A program made the translations under genes and the position numbers. Under the pieces are notes generated by a model, which saw only the letters and a list, made by a program, of their open reading frames with translations, did not search any database and was not told where the DNA came from. Below are positions 24,467-36,936 of a stretch of DNA of 64,000 nucleotides, one piece after another. This DNA comes from Protonemura montana. Taxonomy: Eukaryota; Arthropoda; Insecta; Plecoptera; Nemouridae. Where the stretch lies: NCBI GenBank assembly GCA_947568835.1, contig OX387605.1:23191775-23255774 (forward strand), in the 5' to 3' direction. The number at the start of each line of letters is the position of its first letter. Position 1 is the first letter of the stretch.

Positions 24467-27400
24467 CGACCGTGTCTTGCGATGTGTCCGTAAAGCTTTG
24501 GTATGTCGCTACCCTCCAATGAAACGAGCATAGAGCGCGAGAGTGGTTCTCATGTGCAAACTTTCAGCCATAGTAGAAACTGAAAAGTACGCCATTTTCT
24601 GGTGGGATCGTGGAATACTTGCAGTAGTTTTTTTCAGAATTTATGGGATGGCGGAATTGACAGTCTCTCTGTTTAAGTTTAGATATATTTTCATGAAAAT
24701 CGTCACCGTTGGGGCTATTTTTCATCAGTGGTTAAGCCACACAGCATTGGTTGAACCGTGAACGCATTTGCATTGTGGAGCTTACTGTTGTCTTGTAGTT
24801 GTGCTTACCACAGCTTAGAAGGGCTGGTTGGCTACCTTTAATATTATAGCTAATGCTGATTGATTGATTTATTGTGATTAACGACGCAATATTTTGATAT
24901 TGGCCCCATGGCACTGGTCAAATGGCGTCGGTGAATGAGTCGGTGATGACGAGGACGATGAAGAACCTAACCTAGTCTAGAGGAGAAGAACCACCGTGTA
25001 GCCGAAATTAATGCAGAATTCCAATCCGAGTCAGTGTTATCTCTGCCGTTGAAACCGACCGACGAGGCTTGTTATTTCCCTTTGCCAAATGCCGCGTCCG
25101 CGCGGATCCGTGAAAAGCACGGGTCACTGGGATCATCGGCAGCGTGCGATTCGAAGAAATCGCATGTAGCATATCTCTTATCGCATTTGCATATCGTCAA
25201 GATTTTGTCGACAGTGACCCTCCGGTATGAGTTGTGTCCGTAGGCAGCTGTCACGAAAGGTCTTCACCGTTTTTTACCGCGAGCGATGAGTCACCAGATA
25301 TGAGTGTGTACTTTGGTTTTCTTTAGTGGTTATTTTGTATTGTATATGGTAAGCTTCACAGCAAGCACTCGTTAGGCATACATCAAGTGCGCAATACAGC
25401 AATTTGGAAAAAAATATTTCAAATTTTGTTATGATCTATTCGATTTATTATTTGTATGTATGACAAAACACCTTGCAACCTGAATTTCAAAACTAAATTT
25501 GTACAATTTCTCAGCGCTTTCCGAGCGCTACTAGAGTATATAACTATCTCAAGAATCAAATAACTAAAGCATTATAAATGTTGGTCAGCGAAATCAAAGG
25601 CGACCAACAAGTGAATCACCCTTTCAGAGTATGCATTGAAATTTGTCACCGGAAGACCATATCGCTAAGTAAAAAGAAAACACGCAAAATACCTGTAATC
25701 AGATCGTTGTCCCTGACCCAGAGTCCAGGTAGTGAATCATAAACCCAGACCGTGCTCCCGAGCAGTGCATGCCCATTACTATCCGAGCAGGTTTAGTCAT
25801 CCAGTATTGCGTCATGGGCACCTTGTACAGCTGCCCCTCGGTAGCAGTAGGAAATAGCGCATGCGAAATTGTACTTAATCAGTTGATGAGAGTTGTGACA
25901 GTAAACTGTTCGGACAATAAAACTTCTTAGGAAATTTCCTGTGCAAAAGTGTACCCCTTGGATGCATGAGTACACGTATTGCAATATAATAGTGCACTTG
26001 TTATTATTTAATGCATCTTGCCCTGATGATATATTAATAGTCGATGTCCCTCTCTCTATCATCTACCTGTTGTCATTCACTTGAAATGCTGCAATTTGTA
26101 ATGCAGCGCCGTCAATGCATCACACAAACAAAACTAATAACACAACCAGATAAAGAAAATTATGCTAAATAACAATATTTGAATTAAATATGCATTAGGC
26201 AGAAGCAGATAGGTGGATAACGAGCTGAAGAGAACATAGAACTGAATGCATGCATTAGCGTTGTGAAATGCATTTTAATTACGTATTTGAGCCATTCGAG
26301 TGAATGTCCCTTACATTGTCCTCGTTCTGGTGATTGTGATAGGATAGTAGATGTGTCATTTCATCCCATCGGAATCATTATTTAATTTGCATTATTTACG
26401 CGGCTATCTATTTGCTAACCGGCACACCGATCCCTCACCATTGTGGCCGGGGAGTCAACACTATAGTAAATACACACGGGCTTTGCATGACTTTGTTGTA
26501 AACGAAAGATAAACGCATAACAAATATCTGCAATTACCAGCATCGAGCTGGTAATATCATAGGAAATGTGTACGACTGCCATTGTGTGAACTCGGATTGC
26601 GTCTCGAGCACGCAATCGTTGCCCCAAACCGACCGCTGAATCCGCACACCGTTCACGCGTCAGATTTTCACGGTTTTCCGCGATACTAGTAAATAGTTTC
26701 CATGAAATCTAGCGAGCTTGGTCCCTACCACGGGTACCAATTTAATCAGTATGGTTCGGCACAAAAAATCTAACATTTTCTCGGTAATGCACAGGGCGTA
26801 CATGGATAATGATAGAAACCTAGCAAATTGGTTCATGAATAACTGTTTGTTTCATGTTAAAGTTGTAAAGTAACGCAATCTCTTTACGACCTGGCTGTGT
26901 TGTGGTGTTGTGTAGGTGATTATTACCTGCTTATTAGTAAACAGACATGAAATGAGCAATGAACGACCTATTCGAGTAACGCGGTTCAATGTAGGAATAA
27001 AGCCGGCATTGGAAATAGAATGAAAAGTGAGCCATCCAAAGCCGCTCGTGGTGCTAAAAAAAAATACATACGGACGCTGAATGCGCGCTAACAGTGGCAA
27101 TATACACACTCTAGAAGCTGCCGTTTGCTTTTGAAAGGCCTTTCAGCTAGTTAGCTTCGCTAAATTGAAAATGCATTCGTCATTGTTAGCAGGGGCACTT
27201 TTTATGCAACTTTTCCACATGATCTTCCGCATTTTTATTTGCACTCTTTCCAGGACGTGCATTCTAACAACAGGTTATGACGAATCAAATGGCTTTATTT
27301 GCTACACTATGACCAAACGATTTTAAAATTAGATAATCTCTTTCGCTAGCACAAAATAAATAACTGCTGGAACAACATTGAGCCCGGCAAAACGAAGACG

Positions 27401-28651
27401 ATGTCGACCAGCACGAGGAGGTCGGCTCTTGCCAACGCTCTAAGCGTTTAGTAATCACTGTGATATGAATGCGATAGTCGGGTGCGACGATATCGGGGAC
27501 TTGTCCATCTATTTCTGTTATCCCTACAAGCCGTGGGGGACGCGTCAGCCGGTTTTAAAGGCGTCTGTCAGGTTTCAGACTCGGATTTCATGCGTGCAAT
27601 GCAGTCCACCAGAGAGCAGTGAAGAGCGAAACTGTCGAAAGAGACGCATCAAGTGCGTTGCATGTGCGTACGCTTGCGAAACACAGAAATCATTTTACAC
27701 ATCTCGAGTCTCGGCGCTATTTTTTCGTCCCTCTGAGTGGTGCAATGTGAGTCACGTGGTGGCCACGTGGCGATGGGCACTGGTTCCTCGGTGGGCACTG
27801 GCTCAGACCCCAACAACAAGTATCTGAACAAGACTCTAGACTCCTCTGAAAAACTCTAAAATAGCCTTTAGTTGAGACTCTGAATCGCTCTGAACGAGAA
27901 GCTAAGACAAATCGCCCAAGCTACCTCGGTGTCGTCCACGTCATTTCGGCCGCGAGCACGATGAATACCAACTACCGTCGGTTGACACGGAAGAAGGTGA
28001 ACACCCTCACAGCACGAGACTCTGTATTCAAGAGAAGAGATCTACATGCTACATATTAAATTACCCCGCCAGTTTTATGTTATTAAATTAAATGTCTATT
28101 TCGTGAGTGTATATAGAGACGTCAGATAAAGTAATGCCCTCTGGTAGTTTTAATAACTTTTGATACATTTTCTCCGAAATAATGGAAAGAAGCTATAAAA
28201 GAATTATGGTCAATACCAAGCCAATAGATAAGAGAGCAAAGTGGGAATAAAGTTGCGGAAGTTAGCGCCGTGCTGCACTCTATTGCAAAGAGCCGGTAAA
28301 AAAGTGCAACAAGGGAATGCAGTTATGTATGGGGCTATTAAAATGCATATCATCTGATAAAATTGAACCATGCTGGAAGCTGGGTAATATAAGGGAACGT
28401 AAAATTTGTATTATTCCGAAACGATGGTTGCAGTGTAGAGTGCAGCAACATATCTTAGAAGGCGGTGCTGTGTATGCATTTCGCAGTGTCGTAAAGTAGC
28501 GCAAGTAGTCTACCTTCCAGCACTTTGTGATTAAGATCGCTCGCATCCAGCGAACAAGACAACAACATTGCAACGCTCTGCAGCTCGCGTCTCGCAAAAA
28601 CAGCACACATTTTATTACAAATGTGCTCGATTTAAAAGCGAGTAATTCGAC

Positions 28652-28678
28652 GCGGCGGCGGCGGCGTCGGCGGCGTCG
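28652..28678 (+). repeat. GGC/GTC-rich microsatellite
   Basis: A short run of GGC triplets mixed with GTC triplets. It gives poly-arginine in two reading frames and accounts for apparent ORFs across it on both strands. Confidence 0.85.
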
Positions 28679-28767
28679 GACAAAGCGCGACGCGTTGAGA
28701 AGACTGTTTGTCTCAAGATCTATTGTGAATTCATCCAATCTCATTGAATGTCAAACGGCTGCAGGGT

Positions 28768-28788
28768 GGGGGGGGGGGGGGGGGGGGG
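28768..28788 (+). repeat. Poly-G run of 21
   Basis: An uninterrupted run of 21 guanines, the longest of several poly-C or poly-G runs in the window. Others are at 7084-7098, 13518-13532, 16636-16649 and 42183-42195. The count may be unreliable because such runs are prone to sequencing error. Confidence 0.9.
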
Positions 28789-30125
28789 TTCCAGACCCTG
28801 GTCTCGCTGCCCCAGCTAGTTGTAGCAAACATAAAGTGAAGAAATTTCAATTCGTGTTTTTATTTGAAACTCTAGTACGACTCGACTACTGAGAGACTGG
28901 CTAAAGAGCACCCAGCAACGCGTTCGCCCATTTCCAGGACCGTTCATCCATCCCTTCCACTCAACTCGCGACGATATTTGATGCGTCGAATTTAAAACTT
29001 TTGTCTTATCTCATTTCCCTTCGCAATTTTCTTTATAAAGAAAGAACCGTGCGGAGCCTCTAGTGTTTAGCGTCGTAGTGTATAAATTCACTCGAAGTTT
29101 CTTGTTTCTTGTAAGCATTGTATTTAAATGGGGCGAAGAAATCATTCCAGGATTGCGTTCAAAGAGACACACACTTTTACCAACGGCATTTTTATACTTC
29201 AAAGCAAGAAAACATTATTGGTAGGATTTTTGAGAGGGCACAGAAGGATTCCAGAAGTGAAAACCATACGCAGCTTACCTATCTAACACATATCACGTAT
29301 ATATTAAGGCTGTAGGCAGGCCAGGATACCAAGCAGGATAGCTGCTTTTCTAAACATTGCCAACTTATGCGAAGAAACGCGCGACTCCACCTAGGGAGGC
29401 AGCGAGCGCACGCCATCCTTGATTACATTTCGATGGTTTAATCCCTCGGCGCTGCGAGAAGAGCGAGTGATAATTCATCATCGACGTCAACATAAAGGCG
29501 AGGATAGCGAGGAAGTGTGCACGTGTGTTGACGGCGTCGCAGCCTTCAAGCGAAGCAATGGAACCAGTCGGGGTAGACAGGTCTGCGGGCGCGACATCGG
29601 CGTGTCACTGCAAGGGGTATGGGGCCCGCGGTTGTCATTTTGAGGGTAGGTACATCATTTGCTTGCTACAAGTGTAACAGGGGTAAGGCGCTAGTGCCAA
29701 GCGAGTGCTGGATCTTTCTGGATAGATTACGCCAGCCTGAGACCTGGCCGCGTGCTGCATATCGGGGTAGGTGGGTCTTGTATGCAGCAGCACCGCACCG
29801 AGCATGTATTCCCTAAAGCCGTGCCGTGCGCCTATGAATAATTAATGGCATATCATCGGATCGTAATGGGAAACAAGAATGCGCATCCTTGTCGAGTATT
29901 ACTTTGGTAATTACAGAGAACGCAGTTTTGTTTCCGAATTTGTTTAAGTACGAGAATATTATGATTTAGCGGGAAGGGCGGGAGGTGGGAGTTTTTTGGG
30001 GGGGGGGAGGCTCGTGACTAGGTGTGTGTGTGTTTGTATATCTAGTGTGGCGGAGAGCGAAAGAGAGAGAAGAGAGGGAGAGAAGAGAGCATAAATTGGC
30101 AAAATTACTCCACCGCGAATGCATA

Positions 30126-30155
30126 TAACTATATATATATATATATATATAGTTA
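30126..30155. repeat. 30-bp perfect AT palindrome
   Basis: TAACT, ten AT dinucleotides, then AGTTA. The whole 30 bases equal their own reverse complement, so the site can extrude as a cruciform. The non-repeat flanks TAACT and AGTTA are also symmetric, which a plain AT microsatellite would not require. Confidence 0.9.
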
Positions 30156-33100
30156 CATATCCTACAGGGGAGCCATTTTATATTTCGCACCCCCGGCTTT
30201 TATGGAGTGTTTCAGGCGCGTAAAACCTTTGCCTGAAAGCAGCCAGCGTGCAGTTGGCAGATAATTCCGGCCTAGCCGCGTTAAAAGCCGCTCTGACAAA
30301 AAGGAATTAGATAAAAACAGAGGAGAACGACGAAGAGAGAAAGAAACAGAGAGGAACGACGACGCCAAGCAACGCTGCAGCGCAAAGGAAATAATTTTTT
30401 TAGGTGTTACTCGTGACTATTTCATAACTTTTACTTTTGCACTTAGTCTTCGTTCAGTAAAACATTGTAATGAAAATGTACCGGAGCGAATCGACCGGGA
30501 AAAGTGCTTTTCTTTTGCACCAAGAGGCTCCGTTGGTACAACGACTCGTGAACGTATACCTAAATTGTCAGCGTACCAAAGACGAGCTCGAGTCAGCGCG
30601 CTGATGCAGAAGACAGAGCGAAGACCTCACTGTTTGACGCAGCACATTACACTTCACCCCCTGGCGTGCTCGAGTGACTGCAATATCAATGTATATATGT
30701 CTGCTATGCCTTCGCATAGCTTATTTAAAACTAATGATTTCGATGAAATGCAACAAACATACAAATCCCTCCGCGCGGAAACGGCCAAGGTACATGGTTT
30801 AATTTTCCACCGCGGTTTTTCGACTGGAGCCTCAACTTTTAATTGTATCATTCTGAGCGAGGAAAATGAAATGTATCCCTTCAGGTCGGAGCCTCGCTGT
30901 CTGCCCTATGCATCGTGGTATGCTATCAACGGCACCGAGGCAGCGACATGGATGGGCTGAATCCATACCATGCCACATAAACTTTAATCGAGTTTAGCTC
31001 AAGTTTGTAAATGTTAGAGAAGTCAATGTAATAGAACGACGATGTGGGGGAAGGGGAGAGGGGGGAAGGCGAGCTAGAGGGTTGAACAGAACGAGCCAGC
31101 GGACAAGTTATTCGCCTCGGCAAAACAGCATCTAACTTTCGTTTCGGCTTATTGTTAATTAATCAAGCCAAATTACGATTGATGAACTGCAGAGGCCGGG
31201 CCAGTCGAGCGGAGCGATTAGCGAGAACTCGGAGGAGACTCGCAACTCGCGACGCGAACGCGAGGCAAAAAGTACGCATCGAGCAAGAAAAAAATGAGCT
31301 CAGCACCGAAATAAAATTAATTTATTCGATTCATTCGCTATATGAATCGGCCCACGTAACGAAGGAAACGCGACGAGTCGCTGGTACGCCGGTGTGAAGT
31401 GAAACATGGTGAGTGACGTTAACACTGACGAGTGCGGAGAATGCCTGATGGCTTCTTGCTGCAGTCTTGCGGCGTCTTGCCTCGACGGCGTACAGCGAAG
31501 CGGGCGGCGACTACGCCTCAGCTGTGTTAGTATTGCTATTGTCACGTCAGTGTGAGAAAGGTTCCGAATCCGAAGGCTGGCCGATCAATCCGTTCATATG
31601 TCCGTATCAAAGGAGCGGAGCGGAGCGTGACCACGTCGGACTCCCCGCTCTCTGCTCGCCCTGCCAACCATCAACTGACATCTCGTTTCCGATCAGCTAT
31701 TCTTAGAGGTCGAAACAGGCGAGCATCCATGATCCACGACAGAGGAAGAAGGGGGAGCACTCAGATGGCAACCACGATATCGTAATAATGGTGTTTGTTT
31801 CGTTGGTTCAACAGTGAAGACTGAGTGAAGACGTTGACTCGACGCAAGATGGTACGGATGGGCCAGGCCCTGAAGGTCTTCGTCAGTAAACCGCGGCGGG
31901 CAATGCGGCCGACGAGCCATCGGTACGACAGTCACCCTCCATGACTGCGACATTTTCACACATGATTGCTGTCTCCGAATCAGAACAACGCTCGTTGGTT
32001 TTTAGAATTTTTTACGTCCGTTGATTTCATTCATGTTTTGTGACCTTAAAAAGCCAACGAGTGCACTTGATAGATTACCTAGGAGAGCGTGGATACCGCC
32101 ACCGGCTCTAGGCAGGATGAGATATCCGCTGCTGTCTAAAGATCGATCGATTTTAAGTTTATAGGGCCTTAACCCTGCTAGCTGGCTTCTGTGTAGCGCA
32201 GAGAGCTCTCGCCTGTTCTTAACTTCTCAAGTAATACGGCTTACGTAGGGAGGACTCTAAGACTACGACGAGATCAGAACTCGTTTCCACCGATGTGATT
32301 GTTGTAAGAGGTCCTAATTCTCTAGGCCATAGCCATTAGTCCATTCCATTATATGGTGCGAGCTACAGAGCAGCCCTACTATGAACTCCTTTCCTTCCTT
32401 TTCTTTCCACGATTTTAAGCATGGACAGAAATAAAATAATGATAAGGCCTGGTGGCTGCCTGGGCCGCCAAGTCTTACTAAACAACTCAATACCCTAAGG
32501 GGCGCCACCATTCATTCACCCTTCATATTATATTCTTTGTAAAGGATTTCAGTTCCATGTCATGCGTCTACTTCCAACTTGCCCTGCCCAAGAATTGAAT
32601 ACTTGAAAAAAATGATACTAGAGATTATGAATGCTCCGTTTCTCTGTTTCGAAACCTTTTAGCGAATTGATACATATTTTAAGGAGTTATTATTATTATT
32701 TTTTGGAAAAAGTTTTAATAATTCAGGAATATCTGGTGGATTTCTTTAGAAACTCGACACGATTCATCGAGTTTTTTTTTGTGCGTCGATGAAGACGAAG
32801 AAAAAGCTTCATTTTCTTCCCACAGAGATTGCAAATAAACGTCGCACCGTTATGGCGATTTACTCGAGGATGTACCGAGCGTAAACTAGCTGCCAACGAT
32901 TAGGAGTACGTCCGCATCTGTTTCACATTTGAAAAATCTAATTTCTATATAATGAGCCTTTGAAGATAATAATAAATTTAGTCATAACGGCACCAAGTTC
33001 CGGCTTTTCTATCAACGTCAGTGGACAATGGGTGGTTGTGGCGAGGGATTGCAGGGCAGGGCCCGGCCGACATGCTACTCAAGGTGTACTTCGCGATGTC

Positions 33101-35091
33101 GGAGGGTACTCGGGAAGTACCAAGGGGCACTTCGGTGCCTCGACATTTGACCCACGAGCAGCGTGCAAGTCAACTACCTTCACATTCACAGGCTCGCATG
33201 GGCGGCACACCCGGCGAGCGGACAGAAAACACGGCGATAAATTAAATTGAAAATAATTGTTTCGTGTACAAGCTTGTTGAAATGGTTGTAATTACATGTA
33301 ATCATATAATATTTTTAGTGCAGCGAACACAGATGGCTGTCGGACACTCCTTGGCAGACATTTGAATTAATTCGTCGACCCATGGAGGTAGAATAACTTC
33401 ATTTGTGTCAGCTGTTTGCGATTGAACTCTTCTCTTTGCGAAAAAGAACAAAATGTGTCAGAGTAGCTCTTGCAATATAACTGGTGTGGCTTGCCTGCCA
33501 CTTAAAGGAACTAAAAAAAAAAATACTCCTAGCAGTGCGATTTCGATGAAATAACGTAAAGTTGCTGAAATTTAACCTTTAAAGCAAAGTAGGTATAAAT
33601 TAAATGTGGGTATATCAACAAGCCAGTCCAAAAAGTTCAAGTAGGCACCAAAGTGGGTTGCTATTTGACGTAGGTTGAACTGGCGACGTAGTTTTCTAGC
33701 TAATTTATGGGATGGGTGGTTGCTGCTTCATTGCCCGATTTTATCATTTTCATAAAAAAAAAACTTCTTAAAAACTTGCTGAAATAACGAAACGTTGCTT
33801 TACTAGAGCATTGTAGCTATATACGTTCTTCACAGCTAAAGCTAGCTAGGTACTAGACAGGTACTATAGAGTAACGTAAGTCTTCTAAAATGAGTTTTAT
33901 TATCTCACTTTGAAGAGTGCCTGTTAAATTCGTGCGCTGCAGCGCGGTCACGTTCCCTTTACAGGGAAGAACGATTTACATCACGATTTCTTCGACGATT
34001 TCGCAAACACACAGTTTTATGCCTTCAGAGTTTAACCTCGCAATCGCAACCGGCCGAAGTCGACCCCGCAGCCGAACTTATAGTTAAGAGACATCTAGCG
34101 TGGGCTGCGACGGTGAGCTGGTGGGAAATGTGGCAGGCTAAAAAGAGTGAAGTTATTTTACCCGCTAGTCGCAGCATTGTAAAGCGTTGTCAGTTGGTAC
34201 TCGTTTGACCTTGAGAGTGACTTCACGATGCAATGTCAAAATTTAAACGAATTACTTCATGTGCTTCTTTAGATCTACTCATTTAACCCGAATAAGATGG
34301 TTAGGAGCAGATAACCGCACGTTGATTGCCTTTCCTACTAAGGTGCCTCCTAATGCCCTTGGGAGCCCCTTAGAAATGATTCCAAACTAGAAAAAAAATG
34401 TGCTTAAAAAAGAGTGAGCCTTTGGTTGGTACTATTTTTCATTATGATATTTTGAAAAAACGTAGACTTTCTTAAAAGCGTCAAAATTTTCACGCGAGGA
34501 CTTAGTGAGACGACACCATACTTTGAATTAAAAAAAAAATAATAGCGACCATGAACACCGCCTTTCCCCATGCCATGTTTTTTTTTCTTCAGATTTTTGG
34601 GTGTAAATCTTGACCCCCCAGAAGTCTGAACGCGTAAGGGTCTACATCCCTTATTTTTTTATAGAAGCCGGGGTGCTAATTGTCAAGAATGTTATCGAGA
34701 AAAGCTATCTGATGCCCAAAGACTATGATTCGATATCGGCTAGAATCTGCTATCAGAGTTGAAATTAATAATACCAGTATATTCGCATAAAATCATGAAA
34801 TCATGAGCTTTTATTTATATTAGGTGATGTAATACTGACTCAGCTAGCGATGCATGCAAAAACTTGTCAAATAATTCGAAGTTACGCATTAATCATTAGA
34901 ATTTGTTATCACTGATGATAAACGTCATTAACATTAAAATAGGGGGATCAACAGGCGAGCTCACATGTAACTTTTCCATCGCACTTGTTGTTGACTTAAA
35001 ATTTCCTAATATCCTCACAACTTAGGCAAACAACTGTTTAGCATCCTTTCTTGTACATACATACAATCGAATGTAATCATAATATTTTCAG

Positions 35092-35159
35092 GAAATGAAC
35101 CATACCAACCACCAACAAAAATGGCAGGCCCACAGCCTCCTAACAACATTCGCCTGTAA
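35092..35159 (+). CDS. Possible terminal or internal coding exon, Pro-rich
   Basis: A pyrimidine-rich acceptor ending TTTTCAG at 35091 is followed by a frame (phase 1 entry) encoding 21 residues rich in proline and asparagine, ending ..PPNNIRL, then TAA at 35157-35159. The stop overlaps a strong donor motif, CT/GTAAGA at 35155, so the exon could instead be internal. An ATG at 35122 in the same frame would also allow it to be a first coding exon (Met-Ala-Gly-Pro..). I do not recognise the protein. If real, it belongs to a plus-strand gene whose other exons lie upstream, perhaps beyond the gene-poor 35 kb. Confidence 0.35.
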
Positions 35160-36140
35160 GAACTAATTGGCAAGAAGGCTTTTTGTAGTCCAGTTTTGTT
35201 CTGAATATACTAAACGGCATAATATGATTCTGTCAGACCGTGCATGTCGAGGCGTTGATGATTTCTGTCCGAGTTTCGAAAACGTTGGCAGAAATAGGTT
35301 CGAGGTTAGGATCGAGTGCAAGGGAAGGGCAGGTCACGGAACTTTAGTCGGAAGTCGTCTTCATTAGTTGCGATCGGTCATGCCGCGGCTCAGCGAGGCG
35401 CAACAGATTCATCATTTGCTTATTTCAGTTCCTTGTTTGATCGGCTGCGATGGTTTCTTTTTCTCTGCAGCGCGAGAAGCGATTGCCTCGTAGCGCAATC
35501 AAATGCATAATCATATCGTGAAACCTTCTAACAGATCGACCATGTGCTAGAACCAACTGGGCTCTGTGGATTACCTAACGTTTATTGTTATTTTAGTTGG
35601 AATATAATATTAAACTGAATTAAATCTCAAAAGGAAAGGAAATTACACCTCAGAAAAGACACGTCAATTAGGTGCTTGTATTTCTCGCGTTTCACAGTTG
35701 ATTCACTAAAAGATATAACACTCGATAAATAACATTATAGCAAAGGTTTGTATTATTTTTTTCTATTTACCCGTTATTTTTACGATTATTTCTATTCTAT
35801 TCTTCAATTCGTGGTACTTTTTTATATTTTATTTCTGTTTCGCTAGTGTGCTCGAAAAAGGAAGTCTTCTGCCATCTGTGTGCAAAGTTTTTAAGTTAAC
35901 ACCGATTTGTGTTTCGAATAGAAATCTGTGCGCCATCTGTTAGCATAATTTTGAACTCATTTCACATGTATCTTTATCTGTGATTGGTTGATTTGCCACG
36001 TACTGTCAGATTGAGCTACGCGTACCGAAAAATAATATTTTCACATTTGTGCGGTCTGACTTAAAAGTTGGGGTGAGTTGTCATTCAATCATAACATCAT
36101 TCGACTTATTTTATGTTGATTAAACTCGCTGTTAAATGGA
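35160..36140. other. Noncoding interval upstream of OST4
   Basis: No supported gene. It may hold the 3' untranslated part or intron of the exon ending at 35159, and then the OST4 promoter. Short frames at 35167-35510 do not resemble proteins. Confidence 0.5.
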
Positions 36141-36195
36141 TTATCTTTAAACTGTCGCCTTTATTTCTTAGCGGCGACCTGCAACGCCTACGAAA

Positions 36196-36245
36196 GTATG
36201 GTTAATGGTTCCTAATCTTGTATATCCCGTTTCGTGTTTTTCCAG
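36196..36245 (+). other. Inferred 50-nt intron in the OST4 5' UTR
   Basis: GTATGG at 36196 and TTTTTCCAG ending at 36245 delimit a minimal-size intron just upstream of the OST4 start codon. The upstream exon would be noncoding. Inferred from splice motifs only. Confidence 0.5.
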
Positions 36246-36248
36246 ATT

Positions 36249-36359
36249 ATGATTACCGACGTGCAGCTGGCAGTGTTTGCGAACATCCTAGGAGTGTCTC
36301 TTTTCCTGCTGGTGGTTCTGTTCCACTACATCTCCGCCAACAACATCAAAACTCTATAA
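36249..36359 (+). CDS. OST4: OST4, oligosaccharyltransferase subunit 4
   Basis: This 36-residue microprotein is the OST4 subunit of the oligosaccharyltransferase complex, a single-pass ER membrane peptide that stabilises the catalytic STT3 subunit with its partners during N-glycosylation. The sequence starts [19 protein letters not shown], continues through a hydrophobic helix (about residues 8-27) and ends with polar residues ..NNIKTL. It is almost identical to animal OST4 over the first 30 residues, and the length matches the family. The ATG lies three bases after a splice acceptor (TTTTCCAG ending at 36245). A 5' untranslated exon ending near 36195 with donor AAA/GTATGG would make a 50-nt intron. 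A polyadenylation signal lies at 36638. The gene is complete with no anomalies. Confidence 0.95.
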   Translation: MITDVQLAVFANILGVSLFLLVVLFHYISANNIKTL

Positions 36360-36637
36360 AACATGGGCTAGTGCGGGACACAGCCGCTGTGGCTGCTACC
36401 TGCGAACGATTCACTCTTAAATTTCACTTGGTTGTTCTACAATCATGGTTTCACTTCACTGGTTCTTTCCGAACGCACGATTAGTTTTTTTTATGAGTAT
36501 GTATGGTGATTTCTTTTCAGTACCTTGGAAACAGACCAATAAATTGTTTTTACCAAAAAATAAAATATTGTACCAAAATGTCCAAGTTCTAAATTATATA
36601 TCTTGGTTCTTTGTGAAAAAATGTGAGAAATCTCAAA

Positions 36638-36643
36638 AATAAA
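36638..36643 (+). terminator. Polyadenylation signal of OST4
   Basis: AATAAA about 280 bases after the OST4 stop codon. Earlier AATAAA motifs near 36540-36570 could also be used. Confidence 0.55.
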
Positions 36644-36931
36644 ATCGTGGGCTATTCCATTAATTCATAATCATAATATGTTTTCTGTTTTATTGTCTAA
36701 TATTTTCTATTAGAATTTTGAAGGTAATCAATACAAATTTTTTAATTTTATTACAGATAATTTATAAATTTTTTATATTTGGGAGTTAAGCTCACTCAAA
36801 TTTGTCTAATGGCGTATTTGACTGGCTGCCCCACTGTGTTCCGGGCGTGAACCGGGGGCGATCTGCATTTTCGACTCAGTATGTGAATGCCCCAATGCAA
36901 TTTTCACATGCTCAACTGGGCATGTGACTCT
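36644..36931. other. OST4 downstream flank with old repeat
   Basis: AT-rich DNA to about 36800, then a segment (36840-36931) containing CTCAACTGGGCATGTGACTC-like sequence. This resembles the flank on the other side of the adjacent 1.5-kb element and part of the dispersed repeat at 44672. No gene is seen. Confidence 0.5.
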
Positions 36932-36936
36932 GCTCT

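Larger units (their letters stand above)
20170..28640. other. Gene-poor interval
   Basis: No supported gene. A GGCGTC array of three units lies at 22093-22110 and three copies of a 10-mer beginning TGATACC lie at 24437-24466. One frame near 20900-21134 encodes a hydrophobic stretch followed by basic residues, resembling a membrane anchor, but it has no convincing splice sites and no downstream continuation. Confidence 0.55.
28680..35090. other. Gene-poor interval
   Basis: No supported gene. It includes a poly-G run of 21 at 28768-28788, a perfect AT palindrome at 30126-30155 and purine-rich tracts near 30058-30090 and 31040-31075. The longest frame, 131 codons at 30565-30960, has no recognisable domain. 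From about 32.5 kb the DNA becomes more AT-rich, closer to the composition of the gene-dense half. Confidence 0.5.

Noticed and set aside
30565-30960. 131-codon plus-strand ORF
   Set aside because: No recognisable motif, no start or splice context, and an overlapping open frame on the other strand.
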